From NCBI GenBank assembly GCA_015491705.1, contig WFVK01000317.1:1-5411 (forward strand): 5,411 nucleotides of DNA, given 5' to 3'. This document shows positions 1 to 5,411 of the stretch, one piece after another (the stretch's first letter is position 1; every line of letters starts with the position of its first letter). Position numbers and translations under genes: made by a program. The notes under the pieces were generated by a model, which ran no database searches, had not been told where the DNA came from, and saw only the letters and a program-made list of their open reading frames with translations. Source of the stretch: Nitrospirota bacterium. Its GTDB lineage: Bacteria; Nitrospirota; Thermodesulfovibrionia; UBA6902.

Positions 1-1
1 C

Positions 2-328
2 TATGCAGCCATGTGGCGGAAAAATTTCCCGGAGCCCGTGGAAAGGGTGGGCTATTATTCACTGAAGGAAGGCAGGGTGCGCTGGTATCCCAAAAGGACG
101 GGGATGGAAGAATTCGTGCAGGATGCCGTGCGTAAAGCCGAAGAGATTGCACAAGGCATAAGGAACGGCGTGTTCCCTGCCGAACCCGCAAGGGAGACGG
201 AGTGCAGATACTGCTGCCACAGCCCGTTATGCAGGGGCGGCGCCCGCAGGCCGGGAAATTATGCAGCGGCGCGCGGGACGGATAAAACGGACAAAAAAAA
301 GGACCTGCGGAATTCCGCAAGTCCTTGA
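2..328 (+). CDS. C-terminal part of a RecB/AddB-like PD-(D/E)XK nuclease with Fe-S cysteines (5' end outside window)
   Basis: The open frame enters from the left edge, so only the last 108 residues or so are seen; the first in-frame Met (base 11) is probably internal. Seen: a segment like the end of a PD-(D/E)XK nuclease domain ('GYYSLKEGR'), then a charged helix with 'EEIAQGIRNGVFP', then the triplet CRYCCHSPLC, which is C-X2-C-X5-C. Known: AddB and related RecB-family nucleases end in this pattern, where three C-terminal cysteines plus one upstream cysteine bind a [4Fe-4S] cluster. The catalytic Asp/Glu/Lys and the fourth cysteine would lie left of the window; the Tyr at base 2 could be the Y of the family's QxxxY motif (inference). 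A role in double-strand-break end processing is likely if this is AddB; a smaller Cas4-like or stand-alone nuclease is not excluded. Oddity: the last dozen or so residues are Lys-rich, look non-conserved, and are encoded inside the terminator of the opposite-strand tRNA. Confidence 0.72.
   Translation, partial: YAAMWRKNFPEPVERVGYYSLKEGRVRWYPKRTGMEEFVQDAVRKAEEIAQGIRNGVFPAEPARETECRYCCHSPLCRGGARRPGNYAAARGTDKTDKKKDLRNSASP
293..326 (-). terminator. Rho-independent terminator of the tRNA-fMet (and possibly glmM) transcript
   Basis: Read on the minus strand, bases 326-299 form a stem of about 12 base pairs closed by an AAUU loop, followed directly by eight U (complement of the A run at 293-300). 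Position pair 305/320 is a U-G wobble in the minus-strand RNA but a C-A mismatch in the plus-strand RNA, and the long T tract follows only on the minus strand. Both point to the minus strand as the working direction. The structure starts 11 bases past the tRNA CCA end. It may also stop plus-strand transcription weakly, since a few T follow at 329-337. Confidence 0.9.
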
Positions 329-336
329 TTTTGCTT

Positions 337-413
<77 letters not shown>

Positions 414-421
414 ACATATAT

Positions 422-451
422 AACATACTGTAAAATAATTTAAAAAGTCAA
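422..451 (-). promoter_or_regulatory. Promoter of the initiator tRNA gene
   Basis: On the minus strand, TTGACT (bases 451-446) is followed after 18 bases by TATGTT (427-422), in an A/T-rich spacer. The -35 matches the sigma-70 consensus at 5 of 6 positions and the -10 at 4 of 6. The expected start point near base 415 lies only a couple of bases before the tRNA 5' end (413), a layout common for tRNA genes. Confidence 0.7.
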
Positions 452-509
452 CAGGCCCGTATGCCGATTATGCGATGCCGCGGATGCGCCGCTGTCTGCC
501 GCTGCAAGG

Positions 510-1874
510 TCATGTCATATTCGATTTTATGACTTCTGCAATTTCTTCTGCTATTGCGGAAATGCTATCCATGTTGTCACCTTCAACCATTACCCTGATC
601 TTGGGCTCCGTCCCGGATGGCCTGACGAGGATTCTGCCGCTGTCGAGTTTTTTCTCGGCCTTTTTTATAGCCGAGACAATGGGGGGAAATTCATCAATGT
701 CCCTCGGTTTCGGAACGAGCACGTTCAGGAGTATCTGGGGATAGATGGGGATAAAGGATGCGAGCTCCGAGAGACTCTTGTCCCTCCTGCACATTATGGA
801 AAGTATCTGAAGGGCCGTTATAGGCCCGTCGCCGGTTGTATTGAGGTCCAGGAAGATGATGTGGCCTGACTGTTCACCCCCGAGATTACACTTCCTCCTG
901 ATCATCTCTTCCACGACATAGCGATCGCCGACCTTTGTCCTTACCACCTCGATCCCTGATTTGTTCAGATATATCTCAAACCCTATGTTGCTCATGACAG
1001 TGGTAACGACCGTGTTTGCTTTCAGCATGCCTTCCTTCTTCATATCCATGGCGCATATGGCCATTATCTTGTCGCCGTCAACTATCTCGCCTTTCTCATC
1101 GCAGAGTATCGTCCTGTCCGCATCACCGTCATGGGCGATCCCGATGTCCGCCCTGTATTCAAGCACGGCCCTCTGCATCTCTTCGGGATGGGTCGTGCCG
1201 CAGTTCGCATTAATATTTATTCCGTCCGGCTTGTCATTGATTGCTATAACATCGGCCCCCAGTTCCGCCAGTACAAAGGGGGTGATTTTATAGGCCGATC
1301 CATTTCCGCAGTCAATTACCACCTTTATCCCCTCGAGGGTCATGCCCCTGGGGAACGTGGATTTCACGTATTCAATATACCTGCCGGCTGCATCATCCAC
1401 CCTGTGCGCCTTGCCGATCTCAGCACCTTCGGGCCTGATCTTCTCAAGCTTTTTTGAGAACATTGTTTTTTCTATCTCGGACTCGGTGCTGTCGGGAAGC
1501 TTGAATCCGTCCGACGAAAAAAATTTTATCCCGTTGTCATTAAACAGGTTATGGGATGCGGATATCACAACACCGGCGTCGACCCGCAGGCTTCTCGTGA
1601 CGAATGCAATGCCGGGTGTCGGCATGGGGCCGACGAGGACGACGTTCATGCCCATGGAACATATGCCCGACGTCAGGGCGCTCTCCAGCATGTAACCGGA
1701 AAGCCTGGTGTCTTTGCCTATAAGGATCTGGTTCCTGCCGTGTTGTTTCCGGAGCACATAAGCCGCCGCCCTGCCGACTTCAAAGGCTATCTCCCCTGTC
1801 ATGGGATAGTGGTTGGCCTTGCCCCTTATACCGTCTGTTCCGAACAGCTTCATTCTTCTTTTCCTCTCCACCAT
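510..1874 (-). CDS. glmM: Phosphoglucosamine mutase GlmM
   Basis: GlmM converts glucosamine-6-phosphate to glucosamine-1-phosphate in the cytoplasm, the step before UDP-GlcNAc synthesis by GlmU, feeding peptidoglycan and LPS. The 454-residue frame has all signatures in order: the N-terminal FGTDGIRG (11-18), the phosphoserine loop ISASHN (104-109, catalytic Ser107), the metal site HDGDADR (248-254, Asp249/251/253), the sugar-specificity loop GGEQSGH (332-338) and the phosphate-binding loop RPSGTEP (418-424). The family is usually about 445-450 aa, so the protein is complete. Two starts are possible: Met1 at base 1874, with an AAGGAG seven bases upstream, or Met8 at base 1853, which gives 447 residues and the usual short leader before the FGTDGIRG motif, with a purine-rich stretch before it. 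I keep the upstream start because of its better ribosome binding site. It is the last protein gene of the cdaA-cdaR-glmM cassette, 11 bases after cdaR, and is probably co-transcribed with it. GlmM is known to bind and inhibit CdaA in Firmicutes. Confidence 0.97.
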   Translation of the reverse strand: MVERKRRMKLFGTDGIRGKANHYPMTGEIAFEVGRAAAYVLRKQHGRNQILIGKDTRLSGYMLESALTSGICSMGMNVVLVGPMPTPGIAFVTRSLRVDAGVVISASHNLFNDNGIKFFSSDGFKLPDSTESEIEKTMFSKKLEKIRPEGAEIGKAHRVDDAAGRYIEYVKSTFPRGMTLEGIKVVIDCGNGSAYKITPFVLAELGADVIAINDKPDGININANCGTTHPEEMQRAVLEYRADIGIAHDGDADRTILCDEKGEIVDGDKIMAICAMDMKKEGMLKANTVVTTVMSNIGFEIYLNKSGIEVVRTKVGDRYVVEEMIRRKCNLGGEQSGHIIFLDLNTTGDGPITALQILSIMCRRDKSLSELASFIPIYPQILLNVLVPKPRDIDEFPPIVSAIKKAEKKLDSGRILVRPSGTEPKIRVMVEGDNMDSISAIAEEIAEVIKSNMT

Positions 1875-1881
1875 AAATGTT

Positions 1882-1887
1882 CTCCTT
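1882..1887 (-). promoter_or_regulatory. Ribosome binding site of glmM, overlapping the cdaR stop codon
   Basis: AAGGAG on the minus strand lies seven bases before the ATG at 1874, and its first two A are part of the cdaR stop codon TAA (1888-1886). The spacing is ideal and favours the 454-residue GlmM start over Met8. The overlap suggests that ribosomes ending cdaR can re-initiate on glmM. Confidence 0.75.
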
Positions 1888-2530
1888 ACCTGATCTGTCT
1901 GACAGATATCCTTACTTCAACCTTGTTTATATTCTTCTTTATATTCGGATTCGTGATGTTCAGATTGGCCTTGTACCTGAGATTGCTGTTTATCCCGTTG
2001 GTGTCGATAGGTTCTGTCTTGACGGTCCGGATCTTTTTCACCATGCTCTTCGGCCCCTCCAGCACGACCGAATCCGGCACCACGGTTATATCCACAATTG
2101 CAAAGCCCTTTTCCGGCAGGCCCACCACCGCCGGTTTTACGGAAACGGTCTTCTTTAACTGCGCCTCGATCTTCAAACTCACGGTTTCCGGATCAATATC
2201 CGTTACGATAAGCGTCTTGGGCAGTTTTATGTTGTCCTTGGAAAGTGTATAGAAGAACTTTCCGGTCTTTGCCTTGCCGAGGTCGACAACGGCGCTGATT
2301 TCATCCTGCCGGAGATTCCGTATCAGCCTTTCCTGCCCCTGTATGGTGATGCTTACGGTCTCCGGAGAATCCACAACTGCAAGCCCGGCGGGCAGATTCC
2401 TGAATACGAGGGGTACACTCACCGTAATCTGCGAGCGGCCGCTTAATATTACAAAAAACCATAAAATGACCGCCAGCACAAGCGAGGCGAGTTTCAGACC
2501 GAGGTTTGTGGTGAAAAATCTGGTCTTCAT
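1886..2530 (-). CDS. cdaR: CdaR, YbbR-domain membrane regulator of the diadenylate cyclase
   Basis: A 214-residue protein with one hydrophobic N-terminal segment (about residues 10-30, [20 protein letters not shown]) that should anchor it in the cytoplasmic membrane, with the rest outside. The outer part shows two YbbR-like beta repeats, about 35-122 and 125-211. Repeat marks include '[11 protein letters not shown]', '[10 protein letters not shown]', '[21 protein letters not shown]' split over the junction, and 'PDSVVLEGP'. Bacillus CdaR has four YbbR repeats, so this is a compact form, not obviously truncated, because it has a normal stop followed closely by glmM. Known role: CdaR binds CdaA and tunes its c-di-AMP output; no enzymatic activity is expected. 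Its ATG overlaps the cdaA stop in ATGA (2530-2527), implying translational coupling. The local purine stretch AGAAAAGGA sits almost against the start codon, so independent initiation may be weak. Assignment as CdaR rests as much on position between cdaA and glmM as on sequence. Confidence 0.9.
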   Translation of the reverse strand: MKTRFFTTNLGLKLASLVLAVILWFFVILSGRSQITVSVPLVFRNLPAGLAVVDSPETVSITIQGQERLIRNLRQDEISAVVDLGKAKTGKFFYTLSKDNIKLPKTLIVTDIDPETVSLKIEAQLKKTVSVKPAVVGLPEKGFAIVDITVVPDSVVLEGPKSMVKKIRTVKTEPIDTNGINSNLRYKANLNITNPNIKKNINKVEVRISVRQIR

Positions 2531-3294
2531 TTCCTTTTCTCTTTGGGTTTCACAAACTGTTCCGTGAGAAAGTCCCTCAATGCCCCCATATCCACATTTT
2601 TCTCCAGCCTGTTGTCAACCGCCGTGCTGATCCTGCCGGTCTCCTCGGATACTATTATAACAACGGCATCCGTCTCTTCCGTAAGGCCGAGTCCCGCCCT
2701 GTGTCTTGTACCCATTGACCGCGAGATGTCGGCGGTCAGTGTAAGCGGAAGGAAACAGCCCGCGGCAACGACACGGTTCCCGCGGATGATAACGGCTCCG
2801 TCATGGATAGGCGATGAAGGGTGAAATATGCTCAAAAGCAGCTCGCGTGATACCTTGGCATCAAGCTGCGTGCCCATTTCAGTGAAGTCATCGAGGCTGG
2901 TCTCTTTCTCTATGACGATCAGCGCCCCGATCTTCCTGTTGGCAAGGGCGACCGAGGCCTTTACTATTTCTTCAAGCGACCTCAGCTCTTCCACAGAGGC
3001 GAAAAAGGGGAGGAAACGGGTCTCGCCCATCTGGGCCAGTGTCTTGCGTATCTCGGGCTGGAATAAAATAATGAGGGCCAGCACGATCTGCGCCCACAGG
3101 CTCTGGATGATCCAGTCTATTGTATAGAGCCCCAGGTATTTTGAAGAGAGAAGGGCCAGAAAGAGCACCCCCAGCCCGATAAGCATCTGGGCCGCCCTTG
3201 TGCCCCTGATTATCAGCAGTACCCTGTAAATTATTACCGATACGATCAGAATATCAAGGATATCCTGCCATCTTATCTGACTTAAAATTTTCAT
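2527..3294 (-). CDS. cdaA: Diadenylate cyclase CdaA (c-di-AMP synthase)
   Basis: CdaA condenses two ATP into cyclic di-AMP, a second messenger for potassium and osmolyte balance and cell-wall homeostasis. The 255-residue protein has three N-terminal membrane helices (about 13-29, 36-55, 62-79), a linker helix (about 103-119) and a C-terminal DAC (DisA_N) domain (about 120-245). The catalytic motifs are intact: DGA in PIHDGAVII (Asp165-Ala167) and RHR in GTRHRAGLG (197-199), followed by the conserved VSEETG (215-220). Size and domain order are those of CdaA rather than DisA (no HhH domain) or CdaS (membrane helices present). The ATG at 3294 is the first available start, because an in-frame TAA lies four codons upstream. 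No Shine-Dalgarno sequence precedes it, and the predicted transcript leader is only about 12 nt. It is the first gene of the cassette and overlaps cdaR by four bases. A folP gene often precedes cdaA in other bacteria, but not here; the upstream neighbour is aconitase. Confidence 0.97.
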   Translation of the reverse strand: MKILSQIRWQDILDILIVSVIIYRVLLIIRGTRAAQMLIGLGVLFLALLSSKYLGLYTIDWIIQSLWAQIVLALIILFQPEIRKTLAQMGETRFLPFFASVEELRSLEEIVKASVALANRKIGALIVIEKETSLDDFTEMGTQLDAKVSRELLLSIFHPSSPIHDGAVIIRGNRVVAAGCFLPLTLTADISRSMGTRHRAGLGLTEETDAVVIIVSEETGRISTAVDNRLEKNVDMGALRDFLTEQFVKPKEKRK

Positions 3295-3312
3295 GCCCGG
3301 TGGTTAGGAATT

Positions 3313-3342
3313 ATTATAGCAGGTTTTTTCAACAACTGTTCA
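3313..3342 (-). promoter_or_regulatory. Extended -10 sigma-70 promoter for the cdaA-cdaR-glmM operon
   Basis: On the minus strand a perfect TATAAT (3318-3313) is preceded by TGC, giving the extended -10 form TGnTATAAT. A weaker -35, TGAACA (3342-3337), stands 18 bases upstream. Transcription should start near base 3306, about 12 nt before the cdaA ATG. An imperfect palindrome (3330-3341) overlaps the -35. Confidence 0.75.
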
Positions 3343-3398
3343 GGCGCTGAGAGCTGTTTTCTATTAAGGTGCTGCCGGAAATGTGCAGACAGACGGGC

Positions 3399-3417
3399 GG
3401 GCGGGCTTTTACCGCCC
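3399..3417 (-). terminator. Weak GC hairpin at the aconitase stop codon, possible terminator
   Basis: The minus strand reads GGGCGG (3417-3412), a 7-base loop holding the stop codon TAA (3411-3409), then CCGCCC (3404-3399). The six-base-pair GC stem has no following U tract on either strand, so it is at best a Rho-assisted or pausing element; the local repeat of GGGC units (3395-3406) also allows alternative pairings. Confidence 0.25.
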
Positions 3418-5325
3418 CCTCACGTAATTCAGCAGGCCGCCTGCAAGGATAATCTCCCTCTGCCTTTGCGTAAGGCCGTGTTCGGCCGTGTATGTCCTGC
3501 CTGTTTTTACGTGTTTAAAGGTAACCGCCAGCGCATCTCTTACCTCCCCGGCAATGTCGGGGAATTCAATCTCCGCATCCTGTTCAAATGTGTCGTACAC
3601 CTCAGGGGCCACTGTAAGGGGGAGGATGCCGAAGTTTATCAGGTTGTCCCGGTGTATGCGGGCAAAGGACTTTGCAAGAACCGCCCTGACCCCGAGATAC
3701 ATGGGCGCAAGCGCGGCGTGCTCCCTGCTTGAGCCCTGGCCGTAGTTTATCCCCCCGAGTATTACACCGCCTCCGGATGACCTGGCCCTTTCAGGAAACG
3801 CCGGGTCTGTCTTGGAAAAGACATAGTCGGATATGGCGGGTATATTCGAGCGCAGAGGCAGTATCCTGGCGCCGGCCGGCATGATGTCATCCGTTGTGAT
3901 GTTGTCACCCACCTTCAGGAGCACCTTTGTCTTCAGGGATTTTTCAAGGGCGCCCTTTACCGGGAATGGCTTGATATTCGGGCCACGCTCAATCCGGACC
4001 CTGCCGGGTTCCTCCGATGGGGGAATGATCATAGAGTCATCCGTGATATACCTCTCCGGAAGAGCAATCCTTAAGGGACCTTCCATGAGATCACGCGGGT
4101 CGGTTATCCTGCCGGTCACGGCAGAGGCCGCTGCGGTCAGTGGACTGCACAGATACGACCGGTCCCCGGGGGTGCCGCTTCTGCCGGGGAAATTCCTGTT
4201 GAATGTTCTCAGGGTTACGGCCCCTGTAGGCGGTGACTGCCCCATGCCTATACACGGGCCGCACGTGCACTCAAGCACCCTTGCACCAGCGGCTATAAGG
4301 ACCGACAATGCGCCGTTTTCCGTGATCATCTGAAATGCCTGACGGGAGCCCGGGCTTATCGTCAGGCTCACGTCGGGATGTACCTTCCTGTTGTCGAGAA
4401 TCTTCGCCGCAGCCATGAGGTCGGCATAGGATGAATTGACGCAACTGCCGATGCACACCTGCCGGACGGGGATGTCTTCCACCTCCCTGACACGCTTCAC
4501 ATTATCAGGGCTTGACGGCGCTGCTATGAGAGGTTCAAGCGCAGAGACATCCACATCCATCTCCCCGTCATATGCGGCGCCGGGGTCGGGCTTAAGCTCC
4601 GTCCAGTCGTTTTCACGGCCCTGGGCCCTGAAAAAGGCCAGGGTCTGCTCATCCGACGGGAATATGGAGGATGTTGCGCCGAGTTCGGCCCCCATGTTGG
4701 TTATCGTGGCCCTCTCGGGCACGGTCAGGTTTTTAATCCCGTCGCCGCCGTATTCGATTATCCTGCCGACCCCCCCCTTGACGGTCAGCCGCCTCAGGAT
4801 TTCAAGGATGATGTCCTTTGCAGTGACTCCTGTGCCGCAGGAGCCCCTCAGCCTGACCTGAAGGACAGCGGGCATAGAGAGCCAGAACGGTTCTCCGGCC
4901 ATTGCAAGGGCAACGCTGAGCCCGCCTGCCCCTATGGCAAGCATGCCCACGGCTCCCGCATTCGGGGTGTGGCTGTCCGAACCGAGAAGGGTCTGCCCGG
5001 GCCTTGAGAAACGCTCCAGATGCACCTGGTGACAGATGCCGTTGCCCGGCCTTGAGAAATAGATTCCGTATTTCGCTGCTATGGTCTGAAGGAACCTGTG
5101 GTCATCGGCATTTTCAAAACCCGTCTGAAGGGTGTTGTGGTCGACATAACTCACCGAGAGTTTTGTCCTGACCCGCGGTATGCCCATTGCCTCAAATTCA
5201 AGGTATGCCATTGTGCCTGTTGCATCCTGGGTCAGTGTCTGATCAATGGATATCGCTATCTCCTCTCCGGCCTTCATGTCTCCGGATACGAGGTGCGATG
5301 ATATCAGCTTCCTGGCTGCGTTCAT
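3409..5325 (-). CDS. acn: Aconitate hydratase (short, Aquifex-type aconitase)
   Basis: Aconitase interconverts citrate and isocitrate through cis-aconitate in the TCA or reverse TCA cycle, in the cytoplasm, with a [4Fe-4S] cluster. Seen in order: substrate and cluster motifs DQTLTQDATGTMAYLEFEA near 28-46, LGSDSHTPNAGAVGM (114-128), first cluster cysteine in IGSCVNSSYAD (Cys295), the other two in CTCGPCIGMG (Cys355, Cys358), then the swivel domain from about 465 with VGDNITTDDIMPAG (472-485) and the catalytic loop NYGQGSSREHAA (527-538). At 638 residues it matches the compact Aquifex-type family, well below AcnA or AcnB (about 850-900). LeuC and LeuD are normally separate proteins, so an isopropylmalate isomerase is less likely, but a homoaconitase-like substrate cannot be fully excluded from sequence alone. 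GGAGG (5339-5335) nine bases before the ATG supports the start. Extra cysteines at 291 and 353 sit next to the cluster ligands. It is same-strand with cdaA but has no obvious functional link to it. Confidence 0.94.
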   Translation of the reverse strand: MNAARKLISSHLVSGDMKAGEEIAISIDQTLTQDATGTMAYLEFEAMGIPRVRTKLSVSYVDHNTLQTGFENADDHRFLQTIAAKYGIYFSRPGNGICHQVHLERFSRPGQTLLGSDSHTPNAGAVGMLAIGAGGLSVALAMAGEPFWLSMPAVLQVRLRGSCGTGVTAKDIILEILRRLTVKGGVGRIIEYGGDGIKNLTVPERATITNMGAELGATSSIFPSDEQTLAFFRAQGRENDWTELKPDPGAAYDGEMDVDVSALEPLIAAPSSPDNVKRVREVEDIPVRQVCIGSCVNSSYADLMAAAKILDNRKVHPDVSLTISPGSRQAFQMITENGALSVLIAAGARVLECTCGPCIGMGQSPPTGAVTLRTFNRNFPGRSGTPGDRSYLCSPLTAAASAVTGRITDPRDLMEGPLRIALPERYITDDSMIIPPSEEPGRVRIERGPNIKPFPVKGALEKSLKTKVLLKVGDNITTDDIMPAGARILPLRSNIPAISDYVFSKTDPAFPERARSSGGGVILGGINYGQGSSREHAALAPMYLGVRAVLAKSFARIHRDNLINFGILPLTVAPEVYDTFEQDAEIEFPDIAGEVRDALAVTFKHVKTGRTYTAEHGLTQRQREIILAGGLLNYVRGR

Positions 5326-5334
5326 GTGGAATTT

Positions 5335-5339
5335 CCTCC
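5335..5339 (-). promoter_or_regulatory. Ribosome binding site of the aconitase gene
   Basis: A full GGAGG on the minus strand lies nine bases before the ATG at 5325. It supports that start, which also leaves a short natural N-terminus before the first conserved helix. Confidence 0.75.
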
Positions 5340-5363
5340 GTCCGCAATATTAAACCCTGCAGA

Positions 5364-5410
5364 TGCATAAAACCGTCGCTGGCGGGCAGGCTCCGCTGCC
5401 CGTTTATGCA
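5364..5410. repeat. Composite inverted repeat upstream of aconitase (right edge)
   Basis: An outer 8-base perfect inverted repeat, TGCATAAA (5364-5371) and TTTATGCA (5403-5410), encloses an inner perfect 7-base stem, CGGGCAG (5383-5389) and CTGCCCG (5396-5402), with a 6-base loop. The inner stem abuts the right outer arm directly, so the two helices could stack, leaving 11 unpaired bases on one side (5372-5382). It lies 38 bases upstream of the aconitase start and may continue past the window end. It could be a leader RNA fold, a terminator of the upstream gene without a clear U tract, or a dispersed REP-like repeat. Confidence 0.5.
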
Positions 5411-5411
5411 A

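Noticed and set aside
2..328. Reading the left-edge fragment as a Cas4 protein and thus a CRISPR locus
   Set aside because: The cysteine triplet is shared by Cas4 and AddB/RecB-like nucleases. No repeats or other cas genes are visible, and the segment before the cysteines looks more like the AddB-type domain. The question cannot be settled without the upstream sequence.
414..509. Intrinsic terminator directly after glmM
   Set aside because: The sequence after the stop is GC-rich with short direct repeats (GCAGCGGCA-like units) but has no stable stem followed by a T tract before the tRNA promoter.
1551..2252. Long plus-strand open frame (233 codons) across the glmM and cdaR regions
   Set aside because: It lies antisense to two genes with full family signatures, resembles no protein family I know, has low-complexity composition, and has no ribosome binding site; it is a shadow frame.
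3394..3406. Tandem GGGC units in the aconitase-cdaA gap
   Set aside because: Three copies of a 4-base unit are too few to call a meaningful repeat; probably slippage in a GC-rich spot.
3295..3408. A c-di-AMP (ydaO) riboswitch in front of cdaA
   Set aside because: Only 114 bases separate the genes, the predicted leader is about 12 nt, and no ydaO-like fold or conserved blocks are visible.
3833..4333. Plus-strand open frame of 166 codons opposite the aconitase gene
   Set aside because: Antisense to conserved aconitase motifs, including the cluster cysteines; no recognisable domain or start signal.
5326..5363. Sigma-70 promoter for the aconitase gene (TTTAAT or TAATAT on the minus strand)
   Set aside because: A -10-like hexamer exists in the A/T-rich stretch near 5347-5355, but no acceptable -35 stands at 16-18 bases, so I do not call it; the real promoter may lie beyond the window.

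Overview
The window looks like an ordinary bacterial chromosome segment of moderate GC content. The gene set suggests a Gram-negative-type lineage such as Nitrospirota or a former 'deltaproteobacterium': a short (about 640 aa) Aquifex-type aconitase beside a cdaA-cdaR-glmM cassette. This placement is inference from gene content and order; no marker in the window fixes the taxon. I see no phage, insertion sequence, CRISPR array or toxin-antitoxin gene.

Layout: almost everything is on the minus strand. From right to left there is (a) a composite inverted repeat at the right edge (5364-5410), cut by or ending at the window boundary; (b) a complete aconitase gene (5325 down to 3409) with a good ribosome binding site; (c) a 114-base gap carrying a convincing extended -10 promoter; (d) the three-gene cassette cdaA (3294-2527), cdaR (2530-1886) and glmM (1874-510), with a 4-base overlap between the first two and an 11-base gap between the last two; (e) a 97-base spacer with a tRNA-type promoter; (f) a complete initiator tRNA-fMet gene (413-337) with encoded CCA; and (g) a strong intrinsic terminator (326-293). 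On the plus strand, converging on this terminator, bases 2-328 encode the C-terminal end of a RecB/AddB-like PD-(D/E)XK nuclease with the iron-sulfur cysteine motif typical of that family. Its last codons lie inside the tRNA terminator.

How the genes work together: CdaA makes the second messenger c-di-AMP at the membrane, CdaR is its membrane-anchored extracytoplasmic partner, and GlmM makes glucosamine-1-phosphate for peptidoglycan (and LPS) precursors. In Firmicutes the three proteins interact and GlmM can restrain CdaA, linking c-di-AMP to cell-wall synthesis. The same order and tight spacing here suggest the same coupling. Aconitase probably belongs to a separate transcription unit of central carbon metabolism.

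No clearly new system is visible. The points most worth a second look are the nuclease/tRNA-terminator overlap, the very short cdaA leader without a Shine-Dalgarno sequence, the compact two-repeat CdaR, and the composite inverted repeat at the right edge.
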